A stretch of DNA of 64,000 nucleotides, from positions 1 through 64,000 of the forward strand of contig NZ_AYYY01000043.1 of assembly GCF_001436295.1 (NCBI RefSeq). Reading direction: 5' to 3'. The notes under the pieces were generated by a model. That model saw nothing but the letters and a program-made list of their open reading frames with translations. It was not told the DNA's origin and did no database searches. The position numbers and the translations under genes are program-made. How positions within the stretch are numbered: the stretch's first letter is position 1; the number at the start of each line of letters is the position of its first letter. Source of the DNA: Paucilactobacillus vaccinostercus DSM 20634. GTDB lineage: Bacteria > Bacillota > Bacilli > Lactobacillales > Lactobacillaceae. Below, one piece after another: positions 1-7,568 of the stretch.

Positions 1-20
1 AAGTGCATAGGCACTTTAAT
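1..20. terminator. Possible terminator hairpin after the lysis genes
   Basis: A 6-bp inverted repeat (AAGTGC/GCACTT, 4-nt loop) lies downstream of the endolysin stop. A T-rich run follows on the plus strand. The tail needed for minus-strand termination would lie outside the window, so this is tentative. Confidence 0.3.
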
Positions 21-85
21 TATTTGATCTGTCTACTTGACACGGAGCAGCGCCGACTGAGGCTTATTTCAGCTTATCAGATAAG

Positions 86-1381
86 CTATTTAAACGTGCC
101 AAGTGGCACCCGTGTGTTTGCGTTGCGAACAGCAATGTAGTGATGATAACCACCTTTAATTTTATAACTGACGTAAATGTAGTTACCATTGCGAACATAA
201 CCATCATAGACAACTGACTCGCCTTTATAGTATTTAGCTCCCGTTGCTTGTACACCCGGATAGGCAAATACTCGCAAGGTTTGGCCGGCAGTAAATGTAC
301 TGTTCTGACGAGTAATCGTGTATGCTCCGTCCTTGAACGTACCTGTTGCTTTAACAACTGTTGATGTTGTTACCGGTTGACCGACACTCAGAATCTCGGC
401 ATCACTGCGATTGATCCAAGAGTTGACCCCGGCAAGCAGTAGACGAGTACCATTAACTTTTGCCACCTTGTAATGTTGACCTTTGACGAATGAGGCAATC
501 TTTTGGCCAGTGGCCCACTTGGTTGCTGACAGATTAACCTTTACTGTGTCACCAGCCTTGATGTCCGTCTTGGGCGTGTTGTTAGCCTGTTGACCAGCTT
601 TAATGGCCGTAGTCGTTGAATCCGTTTTGACCTGTGTCCCACCTTGCGAACTCGTAGTCGTCCCATCGTAGCCATTGTCGGTTACCCCAAGGTAATCCTT
701 GTTACCATCCAAGCCACCGGCCACATACGTCGAAGTGAATTGAACGACCGACATTCCGTTGATCACAGGCAATGACTGCGTGCGTTCAGTTGAGCGGACC
801 TGGTAATCAGGATAACGAGCAATCCATAGCGAATTAGGAAACACCTTGAGTACTGCCTTGTAGTCAAGGTGTGCTTTGATGAACGAGTCACCGCTGTACA
901 GAATTGGCGTGTACCCTGCGGTCTTAATCTTGTTCATGGCATAAATAATGGCCGAGGTTGAAGGCGTGCCAGATTCGACGTCCAAGGCCACGATTGATCC
1001 TTTTGGTGTCTGTACTTTTGGTAAATAGTAATTAAGCATCTGATCCGCTTGGGCGTTCGTGCTGAACTCTGAGTAGATGTACGTATGAGCCCGCTTGCCT
1101 TGCGCAATGCAGTATTGGACTTGAGTGGCATACGTTTTTTGTGGTACAAAACGACCACCATAATAGCCACCTACTTGAGCAATCGCAAATCGATCTTTTG
1201 CGTACCCAAATTTGCCTTGATTTCCTTGGTAGACCGACCAGTCAACACCATAATCGCCCTTTGACGCAAATACTGGAGCTGTGGCTCCAACTACTAAAAA
1301 AGCCGCCGCGGTTGCGACAGCTGTCTTAGTTAGCTTGTGATTGAGTAGTTTGTGTTGCTTCTTGAGTCTGTGATCCGTCAT
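86..1381 (-). CDS. Phage endolysin, secreted GH25 lysozyme (muramidase)
   Basis: Cleaves the glycan strand of host peptidoglycan at lysis. The 431-aa protein opens with a signal peptide (basic n-region, hydrophobic stretch, likely cleavage after VFA near residue 39), so it can be exported by Sec as well as released by the holin. The GH25 domain spans about residues 42-240, with DYGVDWS near the start, the catalytic DVE at 134-136 and WIARYP further on. A linker follows, then two SH3b-like wall-binding segments (about 275-330 and 345-431). An in-frame GTG lies 12 nt upstream, but it sits inside the AAGGAGGTG ribosome site, so the ATG is preferred. The start lies inside the holin gene, which implies translational coupling. 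Confidence 0.9.
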   Translation of the reverse strand: MTDHRLKKQHKLLNHKLTKTAVATAAAFLVVGATAPVFASKGDYGVDWSVYQGNQGKFGYAKDRFAIAQVGGYYGGRFVPQKTYATQVQYCIAQGKRAHTYIYSEFSTNAQADQMLNYYLPKVQTPKGSIVALDVESGTPSTSAIIYAMNKIKTAGYTPILYSGDSFIKAHLDYKAVLKVFPNSLWIARYPDYQVRSTERTQSLPVINGMSVVQFTSTYVAGGLDGNKDYLGVTDNGYDGTTTSSQGGTQVKTDSTTTAIKAGQQANNTPKTDIKAGDTVKVNLSATKWATGQKIASFVKGQHYKVAKVNGTRLLLAGVNSWINRSDAEILSVGQPVTTSTVVKATGTFKDGAYTITRQNSTFTAGQTLRVFAYPGVQATGAKYYKGESVVYDGYVRNGNYIYVSYKIKGGYHHYIAVRNANTRVPLGTFK

Positions 1382-1814
1382 CTGTTGATTCACCTCCTTG
1401 TGATGTTACTTTCGCGGCCGCAGCAAGCAAAGCTTCTGGATGCTCCTGCAAATAGGAAGTCACCGCCTGACTTACCCCCTGCTCTTGTGCGGTTTGTGCT
1501 TGAACTGTCTTGGCATCTTTACTAGCTTGTAACGTTGTAGCCACTGCCTTAACGGCGGGCTGCAGGCCATCAAATAGCCCACTGGTTGCACCACCTGCCA
1601 ACAAGCCTAGTAGTGCGCCATTAAGATAGTTGGTGTCACCAAAGTAACCGAAGACGGCTAAGCCACCAATAACGCCCAAGATGGCAGATAACCATGGCAA
1701 ATACTTACTGTCTAGGCTTGTCCATTTCTTGAGTGCCTGTGTAATTAATCCAACAACGGCCACAATGGCCGCTACTTCACCTGACGTTCCCAAATTTAAA
1801 CTGTTTAAATCCAT
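1326..1814 (-). CDS. Phage holin (A118 Hol118-like)
   Basis: A 162-aa membrane protein that would time lysis by forming lesions in the cytoplasmic membrane. Three hydrophobic segments lie near residues 12-28, 38-56 and 62-80. A long, hydrophilic Ala/Gln/Thr-rich tail follows. The segment spacing and the position directly before the endolysin match holins of A118-like siphophages. The start has AAGGAAG about 8 nt upstream. The last 56 nt overlap the endolysin start, so the two are probably translated together. Family assignment is by topology and context, not by a conserved motif. Confidence 0.8.
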   Translation of the reverse strand: MDLNSLNLGTSGEVAAIVAVVGLITQALKKWTSLDSKYLPWLSAILGVIGGLAVFGYFGDTNYLNGALLGLLAGGATSGLFDGLQPAVKAVATTLQASKDAKTVQAQTAQEQGVSQAVTSYLQEHPEALLAAAAKVTSQGGESTDDGSQTQEATQTTQSQAN

Positions 1815-1819
1815 TCCAG

Positions 1820-2110
1820 TTACTTCCTTTCAGTCCGATCATATAGTTCTTTAATATCTTTACTGTGCTTGGTCAATTGAATATCTTGAGCATCGAGACG
1901 CTTATCTAATTCGTCATAACGTGTTCCAAGACGCTCAATGTTCTTCGTGAGCCGGTCAATGGTGTCCATCAATGAACGAATAGAGGCTTCCATCGGTTGT
2001 GTGATTGCAATGCGACTAAGCCACATAAATAAACCAATCAGCACTACAATAATGCTAATAATTGTCCCAACCTCAGACCAAGCTAAACCAAAAAAATAAT
2101 GTGGACCCAA
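1820..2110 (-). CDS. Small membrane-anchored coiled-coil phage protein (XhlA-like role)
   Basis: A 96-aa protein with one hydrophobic segment at about residues 10-30 followed by a charged helix with heptad-like spacing (IDRLTKNIERLGTRYDELDK...). This resembles haemolysin XhlA-type accessory lysis proteins, although those usually carry the membrane segment at the C-terminus. An in-frame TGA lies two codons before the TTG start, so TTG (or a later codon) must be the start. Position between the tail-fibre genes and the holin supports a lysis-accessory role; the exact function is unknown. Confidence 0.65.
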   Translation of the reverse strand: MGPHYFFGLAWSEVGTIISIIVVLIGLFMWLSRIAITQPMEASIRSLMDTIDRLTKNIERLGTRYDELDKRLDAQDIQLTKHSKDIKELYDRTERK

Positions 2111-2144
2111 ATTTCATCACTTCTTTTCTCCAAAATAAAAAGGA

Positions 2145-2264
2145 CTAGGCTGCGTAGTCTGTCCCAGTAATTTCTTTATATTGATCGGCTGTGATCGTGT
2201 TAAGAACCACATACTGCTTGATGTCACAGCCCCAGCTGTACATTTGCTTAACAAAATCAAACAT
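2145..2264 (-). CDS. xkdX: XkdX family small phage protein
   Basis: A 39-aa protein starting MFDFVKQMYSWG and ending ITADQYKEITGTDYAA. The pattern of a short aromatic N-terminus plus 'IT..(Q/E)YKEITG.DY' is characteristic of the XkdX family, found between baseplate and lysis genes in Firmicute phages. Its ATG overlaps the preceding stop codon (TAATG), indicating coupled translation. The function of XkdX is not established. Confidence 0.8.
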   Translation of the reverse strand: MFDFVKQMYSWGCDIKQYVVLNTITADQYKEITGTDYAA

Positions 2265-2572
2265 TATGCCGCACCCCCGTCCGTAGTTGTGAGCTTAGTA
2301 ACTGTCGCTTGCAAACTTGCAACTTGTAAGCCTAACGCGTTAATCATTTGCTGTTCAGCCGTGGGGCCAACACTTGTGGTTCCAGTAGATTGGCGTTCTG
2401 TTTGGTAGTCATCTACCGACTGACCTGTCCATTTCACACCGTCCCACGTATAAGGTTGCACAATGCCGTTCGGCTTAACCAGTGTTGCATTCGCTGGTAC
2501 GCTATTTTCATCAGCCACTTCGACGTATCCATTAAAAATCTTAGTTGTTGCGTCATATGTCATTGCTAACAT
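2264..2572 (-). CDS. Baseplate-associated phage protein, function unknown
   Basis: A 102-aa protein. The N-terminal half (residues 1-55, with YTWDGVKWTGQ) looks like a small beta-structured module. The C-terminal half (EQQMINALGLQVASLQATVTKL) is a short predicted coiled coil that could trimerise. This layout is common for the small protein encoded just before XkdX in lactobacillus siphophages. Good ribosome site (AAGGAGATG). An inner ATG three codons in is a possible alternative start. No enzymatic motif is visible. Confidence 0.7.
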   Translation of the reverse strand: MLAMTYDATTKIFNGYVEVADENSVPANATLVKPNGIVQPYTWDGVKWTGQSVDDYQTERQSTGTTSVGPTAEQQMINALGLQVASLQATVTKLTTTDGGAA

Positions 2573-2587
2573 TTATTAATCATCTCC

Positions 2588-2992
2588 TTATTTTACAAAA
2601 AATCCGCCTGCATTGATCTGACCCGGAGTAACAGACCCCATATAGTGCAGATCACCACTTCCCTGTGTTTGTAGACTTTGAACTCCTTGGCTTGTTACTA
2701 CTGCTACGTTTGCCCAATGTAAATTAATAAGTGGTGTTCCCGTGCACTTTGATAACAACATGCTGTTAGTAAATTTGCCGTTGATTTGCCCTTTAATATA
2801 AGTAATTGAGCCATTATACGACGTAGCAACTGACAGATTTCCAGTAATGCCACTTTCTAGTGGTAAATCAACCCATGTTAATTTCTGTCCCGCTGTTAAT
2901 GTTGCAATGTCTGCATTCAACGCCACATCGTTGGCGTCGATTGCTTCCGGACCTTTTTCCATGCCTGTTACAATTTTCGTTAATGTTGCCAT
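2588..2992 (-). CDS. Putative tail-tip / receptor-binding protein
   Basis: A 134-aa protein. The N-terminus (IVTGMEKGPEAIDANDVALN) resembles the attachment segment of phage tail-tip proteins in which the next part is docked onto the baseplate. Residues 35-134 are Gly/Ser/Thr-rich and beta-like, with no catalytic motif, compatible with a small receptor-binding head. It follows the FN3-containing genes and has a clear GGAGATAA ribosome site. The receptor-binding role is inferred from position and composition. Confidence 0.55.
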   Translation of the reverse strand: MATLTKIVTGMEKGPEAIDANDVALNADIATLTAGQKLTWVDLPLESGITGNLSVATSYNGSITYIKGQINGKFTNSMLLSKCTGTPLINLHWANVAVVTSQGVQSLQTQGSGDLHYMGSVTPGQINAGGFFVK

Positions 2993-3003
2993 TTATTTAT
3001 CTC

Positions 3004-3459
3004 CTATCCGTAATAGATCGCTTTGTAGCCGCTAAACGCGGCATAAACGCCATTACTTTGTTTTGTTAATTTTGTTTGATCTGTGAAACTGGTATCACTG
3101 GTAGTTAATTCAACAACCGAACTGCCACCGCTTGAACTAATGACCGTGGCCGCTAACGTCTTTTGGTTTCCTCCGCCAAACATACCCGATGGCTCTGATC
3201 CAATTGCAACCAGTCCCAACGAATATTCTTGGTATCTCAAACTGATAGCCGCACCGACTGTTAACGTTTCCGGAATAACAAGCTGTATGCCACGCGTTTT
3301 AAACGTGACGCTGGCTTTTGTACCATCTCGCAAACCGTTATTAGGCACAACGCCGAGCGTATACGACGTTACCGGCTTCAATCCGGTTACTGTGTACGAC
3401 TTAGCGGTTACTGTCGCTAACAGCGTCGTGCCGTTATAAATCTTGTAGCTAATAGCCAT
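3004..3459 (-). CDS. Baseplate protein starting with the C-terminal part of an FN3 domain
   Basis: A 151-aa protein. Residues 1-55 (AISYKIYNGTT..., TVTGLKPVTSYTLGV, ASVTFKT) are strands C to G of a fibronectin type III domain; strands A-B are missing. The missing part lies at the C-terminus of the upstream gene (VTNLAASGTTTT...LTWS). The two genes are in the same reading frame but separated by TAA and TAG stops with a new AGAGGTGAC ribosome site. Residues 60-151 are an unrecognised beta-rich, Gly/Ser-rich domain, perhaps carbohydrate-binding. Confidence 0.65.
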   Translation of the reverse strand: MAISYKIYNGTTLLATVTAKSYTVTGLKPVTSYTLGVVPNNGLRDGTKASVTFKTRGIQLVIPETLTVGAAISLRYQEYSLGLVAIGSEPSGMFGGGNQKTLAATVISSSGGSSVVELTTSDTSFTDQTKLTKQSNGVYAAFSGYKAIYYG

Positions 3460-3474
3460 CGACTAGTCACCTCT

Positions 3475-3990
3475 TTATGACCACGTTAGGGTTGTACCTG
3501 TTGTTGTGGTACCAGACGCTGCCAGATTGGTTACAGTAACCAATGCCGCATATACCGTGACTGAAATAGCTGCGGACGTAATCGTCCCAACCTTGGCCGT
3601 GATATTTGCTTTGCCTTCCTTTAGTGCCTTGATTGCACCAGTACTAGCGTCAACTGACGCAACTGCTGGTGTATCTGACGTATAAGACGCTGCTCCATCG
3701 GTTTCGTCCGCTGGCGTAATCGTAACGCTAGCCTTAGCTGTCCCGCCGACTTCTAGCGACTTAGTATCAACTGCGATCGTTACGGCAGTCGTTGCAATGT
3801 TAGCGGTTGTTACTGTTACAACCGCCGTCTTGTCACCTTCACGCAATCCGTTTGTGGCCGTGACCGCAAAAGTATATTCTGTCTTAGGCTTTAAGTTGTT
3901 GACGGTATAGGTCTTTGCCGTTGCTGTCCCTAGCTTAGTCCAGTTTGCTGTGTCTCCCTCTTTTTGATAAATGTTATATGAAATTGCCAT
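3475..3990 (-). CDS. Baseplate protein with partial FN3 and a BIG2 Ig-like domain
   Basis: A 171-aa protein. Residues 1-65 are strands C-G of an FN3 domain (SYNIYQKEG..., KTYTVNNLKPKTEYTFAVTATNG). Residues 70-145 form a bacterial Ig-like group 2 domain (VDTKSLEVGGTAKASVTITP, VASVDASTGAIKALKEGKANITA). The last 19 residues are strands A-B of another FN3, cut at LTWS. The chosen ATG has AAGGAAGGA eight nt upstream; a TTG 13 codons earlier is open but lacks a ribosome site. Probable role: weak binding to surface sugars. Confidence 0.7.
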   Translation of the reverse strand: MAISYNIYQKEGDTANWTKLGTATAKTYTVNNLKPKTEYTFAVTATNGLREGDKTAVVTVTTANIATTAVTIAVDTKSLEVGGTAKASVTITPADETDGAASYTSDTPAVASVDASTGAIKALKEGKANITAKVGTITSAAISVTVYAALVTVTNLAASGTTTTGTTLTWS

Positions 3991-4013
3991 TATTATTTTC
4001 CTTCCTTTGCTTT

Positions 4014-4910
4014 CTATGCTGTATCCCAATCCAAACGATCAGTTTTGTCGTCGATTGGAGTTACTTTCAAATTTTTAACTTCCGGAATTGTTGTGTTTGT
4101 GCCCGTACCAGAATCATCACCGGCACCACTTGAATCTGTTGACGTTTGATTGCTACCATTACCGGCTGTCGCTTCCTCATCATTAACCGTTCCCAGATCA
4201 AATCTAAGTGTCTTGTACCCATCGATCAGATACCAGTAACCGTCCTTGTAGGTGACAACACCCGTCAATGCGTAGGACAATGGCAGGTGCACAATACACG
4301 TGTCATCATCCGGATAATCAACCTTGGCTGATATCGTTTGTACAGCCGACTCGCCTAATCCATAAGGACCTGTACCGAACCCATCACTCTCGGTTCCAAT
4401 TGCGTACTCGTAATAGTGCACCACAACTTTCGGCTGTCGGTTCTGATTATGCTTGATCGTGACATTGAAGCCAGCCGGTACGTATGCTGCCAGTAATGAC
4501 TCCATGTATTCAAGCCGATCATCAAGCACTGTAAAATTCCCAAAATGTGATGAACCACGAGCAAGGATCACTTCGCTATCCTTAGTGGCATTGGCAATAA
4601 CTGCCTTGAATTGATCCAGCACATCACTCATCGTTTGTTCGACTTCTGTTTGACGGGCTTCAACACCTTCTTGTTTGTTCTGCAATTCAATCTTGAACGC
4701 CGTTTCATCCTCATTGATGTACGTTTGCACTGCCAGCACGATCTCGATCCACCGTGCTAACGATTCACGGACATCAACTCCGTACATTTTGGTTCGAATG
4801 AACTTAGCCAACTCAATCGCAATCGGCTGGATGTTGCTTGGTGTGTACTCCTGTTGCTCAGGAATCGGCGTTGAATCTTCATAATTCACTGATCCACTAA
4901 CTGTTGCCAT
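4014..4910 (-). CDS. Baseplate upper / tail-fibre-type protein (BppU-like context)
   Basis: A 298-aa structural protein. Residues 1-75 (NYEDSTPIPEQQEY..., KFIRTKMYGVDVRESLARWIE) resemble the docking segment of lactobacillus baseplate proteins. Residues 80-125 form a probable coiled coil. Residues 140-240 are beta-rich with aromatic residues. A low-complexity Gly/Ser/Asp/Thr linker (about 245-272) follows, and the protein ends with FN3 strands A-B (VKNLKVTPIDD...RLDWDTA). The rest of that FN3 domain begins the next gene, in the -1 frame. Strong GAGAGGAGG ribosome site. Confidence 0.7.
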   Translation of the reverse strand: MATVSGSVNYEDSTPIPEQQEYTPSNIQPIAIELAKFIRTKMYGVDVRESLARWIEIVLAVQTYINEDETAFKIELQNKQEGVEARQTEVEQTMSDVLDQFKAVIANATKDSEVILARGSSHFGNFTVLDDRLEYMESLLAAYVPAGFNVTIKHNQNRQPKVVVHYYEYAIGTESDGFGTGPYGLGESAVQTISAKVDYPDDDTCIVHLPLSYALTGVVTYKDGYWYLIDGYKTLRFDLGTVNDEEATAGNGSNQTSTDSSGAGDDSGTGTNTTIPEVKNLKVTPIDDKTDRLDWDTA

Positions 4911-4923
4911 TTTCTACCTCCTC

Positions 4924-6852
4924 TCATTCGAGATAATTCGTCTTAAACCGATCACTAGGATCGGTACTCAAATCCACTGTATTTTGTGTGATGCCTGCAA
5001 TGTGTCCCTTAGATGTGTACTGCCACAAGTCATATGGATGGGTTGGCTTCGTACTCCCGGCAACCGTACCATCATTTTGACCATATGACGGAATCCAAAC
5101 AGCCCCGGCACGTGATACGTCAAGGTTAAAGGAATCGTAAAGATGATTAGCAATATACAGAACAATCTTATTATCAGGAACACCCAGACTATTGAGTTGA
5201 TCCATATAGGCGCTGATACACGAACGCATGTCGGTCATGGTCTTCTCTTCCACATCGATCATCCAGAATCGAGGCTGTTTTCCATCACCGATGGCCGCTT
5301 GAGCACGATTATAGAAATTAGTAGCCTCAGTCTTAGCGTCTTCAACCGAAATAGCGGCATTATAAGCATAGACGGCGTAATTAGCACCCGCATCGATTGC
5401 CGCTGATATGTTGGCCTTATACGTCAAGTCTTCATGACTCGTACCATGTTGAACTCGAATAACTGCCAAGGCTAAACCGGCCTTAACTACTGCGGTCCAG
5501 TCAATCGTGTACTGAAACTCGCTAACATCAATGATTACTCCACCAACACTAGTCTTACCCTCAAGTTGTTCAATGGCCGCCTGCAACTGAGCGTTCTTCT
5601 TGGCTAATTCTTCATATTGAGTATTGCTGTTGGCCTTGATCTCGGCCAGCTGTTGAGCTTGAGCATTGATCATCTTGGCCAACGTCTCATTAGCCGCGTT
5701 CGCTTGAGCAAGGTTCATTGCTTCGTACGAGGACTGATTCATATCATCCTCGCCGATTGTCATGGTTGACGAAGCGATGTTCACGCAATCGATCACCATG
5801 CCGGTAATCCGCTCGACTAGATCAATGCCTTGAATCCGGCTAACAAGTTCGACAGTATCCCCATTGTTAAATGAGTCCAGATCCTTGTTAATATGGCTTA
5901 AGTCCACATAAGTCAGCTGAATCTGCGTCTTGAGGTTCTTTTGGGCGTCCATCATAGCTTGCCCCTTAGTCTTGAGCACCGCCTGCGTGGTCACGTCGTC
6001 CCAGTCATTAGCTTTAACAATCAAGCCAAACTTGGCGATCAATGCCTCGTTACGAATTAAGCCATCACCACCGATTGTCAAACGCGGATAGGACACGTCT
6101 GTGGTGTCCGTATTATCATCTGTAGTTTCTGGTTCTTGAGTTGCACCCAACGGTTTGAGTGCGGTGTAGAATGTCAACGCATCAACTGACCGTTGCAATG
6201 ATAGCAGGTTCTTCCCCAGTTCAATCTTTTGGATCGACTGCCCACCGATCTGGGGCTCGTAGTCAAGATACAAGCCATCAGATTCATGGCGTACCCGAAT
6301 TTCACCACCCAGCGAATTGATCAGCTTATCGGTAATGTTGTCATAGGTGTCCTTGTCGTCCTCCAGAAACCGGTATACGTTATCCGTGCTATTGGTTACT
6401 GTCACAGTGCCCAACTTGATCCGTTTATAATCATCAACCTGATTGTTGTGGTTCGTGATTATGGTTTGGAGAAAATCCTTAGGTGTTGTGTTGTGGAATT
6501 CGGCAAACGGCTGAACAGAATCATGCAGAAAACCTTCGAGACCCTCACAGATCACATCGTTGAAGATAGACCCGCCTGTGTCCATCTGATCATCAGGAGT
6601 GATAACACGGCCTTCAAAAATAGTCTTCTGAAGATCCGGACGTGTGACCTTAACGAACGTCGTAAACTGATGGAAATTGGCGTACTGCGGCTGATCCGGC
6701 GTGATCTGAATTTCTAACGAATCATAAGCAGATACGTCCTTTGTAACTTGACACATCAGCAATCTGAACTTGTCGGTTCGCTCAGAATGGATCACATGTT
6801 CTTCACCATCCCAGCCTTGCCGAATTGTGACACGATATCCATGACTTACCAT
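4924..6852 (-). CDS. tal: Tail-associated lysin (Tal): prophage tail domain fused to GH25 muramidase
   Basis: A 642-aa tail-tip protein that should form the distal tail spike and locally digest peptidoglycan during DNA entry. Residues 1-370 are the prophage tail endopeptidase/minor structural fold (SLEIQITPDQPQYANF, VICEGLEGFLHDSVQPFAEF). Residues 385-440 are a coiled coil (KMINAQAQQLAEIKANSN). Residues 445-642 are a complete GH25 lysozyme with IDVSEFQ, the catalytic WMIDVEE and WIPSYGQ. Here GH25 takes the place of the peptidase or lysozyme found in other Tal proteins. The ATG with GAGGTG was chosen over a TTG one codon upstream; it overlaps the Dit stop. Confidence 0.88.
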   Translation of the reverse strand: MVSHGYRVTIRQGWDGEEHVIHSERTDKFRLLMCQVTKDVSAYDSLEIQITPDQPQYANFHQFTTFVKVTRPDLQKTIFEGRVITPDDQMDTGGSIFNDVICEGLEGFLHDSVQPFAEFHNTTPKDFLQTIITNHNNQVDDYKRIKLGTVTVTNSTDNVYRFLEDDKDTYDNITDKLINSLGGEIRVRHESDGLYLDYEPQIGGQSIQKIELGKNLLSLQRSVDALTFYTALKPLGATQEPETTDDNTDTTDVSYPRLTIGGDGLIRNEALIAKFGLIVKANDWDDVTTQAVLKTKGQAMMDAQKNLKTQIQLTYVDLSHINKDLDSFNNGDTVELVSRIQGIDLVERITGMVIDCVNIASSTMTIGEDDMNQSSYEAMNLAQANAANETLAKMINAQAQQLAEIKANSNTQYEELAKKNAQLQAAIEQLEGKTSVGGVIIDVSEFQYTIDWTAVVKAGLALAVIRVQHGTSHEDLTYKANISAAIDAGANYAVYAYNAAISVEDAKTEATNFYNRAQAAIGDGKQPRFWMIDVEEKTMTDMRSCISAYMDQLNSLGVPDNKIVLYIANHLYDSFNLDVSRAGAVWIPSYGQNDGTVAGSTKPTHPYDLWQYTSKGHIAGITQNTVDLSTDPSDRFKTNYLE

Positions 6853-7568
6853 CAAATCACCTCTTCAAACCAATCAAACGTGGCGTGAGCGTTACCCGTT
6901 ATCATAAGCGAATTCTCACCCGGATTAAGCATGATCTCATCGTTATTGGTTGAACCTTGTGCCACTGAGAATGTGTCCCCGTTGAGGGTGAGTGTAAGTT
7001 TACTATCCGTCTCTATCATTAATGTCACAGCAATTTCACCATTGTTGATCAAATTGAGGTATGATGACCCATCGACATCAATCGTCGTACGTTGAGCCAC
7101 ATCCCAGTTAAAATTGAATGGATCCCATAGATCATCAGCTCGTTCATGGAAGCGATACGGATAGGCTTGAAACTCAATCGTGAGGTAACAAAAAGACGGC
7201 ATCTCGCTAATTGTGGGTGACTTCTGTACTTCTGCCTTGTAGAAAAAATCCGATTGTGCATCATCGTCAAGTTCTCGCTTGCCCGTGGGATTCATCAACC
7301 AATTGACGATCTTAGTCCACGTGTTGTACAAGCGGTCCCGATCGTTGTACCCAATGTCTAACCGGCAAGGAAACGTGATCGTACGTTCGCCAAATGTGTT
7401 AGATCCATATAAATCACTTAGATCGAGCGATCCGTTCTGATACGGCACCTGCACAGTAGTCTTAGTCTTAGCTGGCAACACCATTGACTTAGTGTTGAGA
7501 ACTTTCAGACCAAACTCACTAGAGTGGTGGCCGTTGAATGTGAATCCATAGTTCTTAGATGTTGACAT
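6852..7568 (-). CDS. dit: Distal tail protein (Dit), Sipho_tail family
   Basis: A 238-aa protein forming the hexameric hub between the tail tube and baseplate. Family features are FTFNGHHSSEFGLKVLN at residues 8-25, the FGERTITFPCRL segment near 60-70 and the PYRFHERADD region near 130. It lies between the tape measure and Tal genes, its invariant position in siphophages. The start overlaps the tape-measure stop (ATTAATG... TAA), indicating translational coupling. Confidence 0.88.
   Translation of the reverse strand: MSTSKNYGFTFNGHHSSEFGLKVLNTKSMVLPAKTKTTVQVPYQNGSLDLSDLYGSNTFGERTITFPCRLDIGYNDRDRLYNTWTKIVNWLMNPTGKRELDDDAQSDFFYKAEVQKSPTISEMPSFCYLTIEFQAYPYRFHERADDLWDPFNFNWDVAQRTTIDVDGSSYLNLINNGEIAVTLMIETDSKLTLTLNGDTFSVAQGSTNNDEIMLNPGENSLMITGNAHATFDWFEEVI

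Noticed and set aside
4014-4060. -1 frameshift joining the two FN3 gene parts
   Set aside because: The frames fit -1 but the short overlap contains no X XXY YYZ site, and the second gene has its own strong ribosome site.
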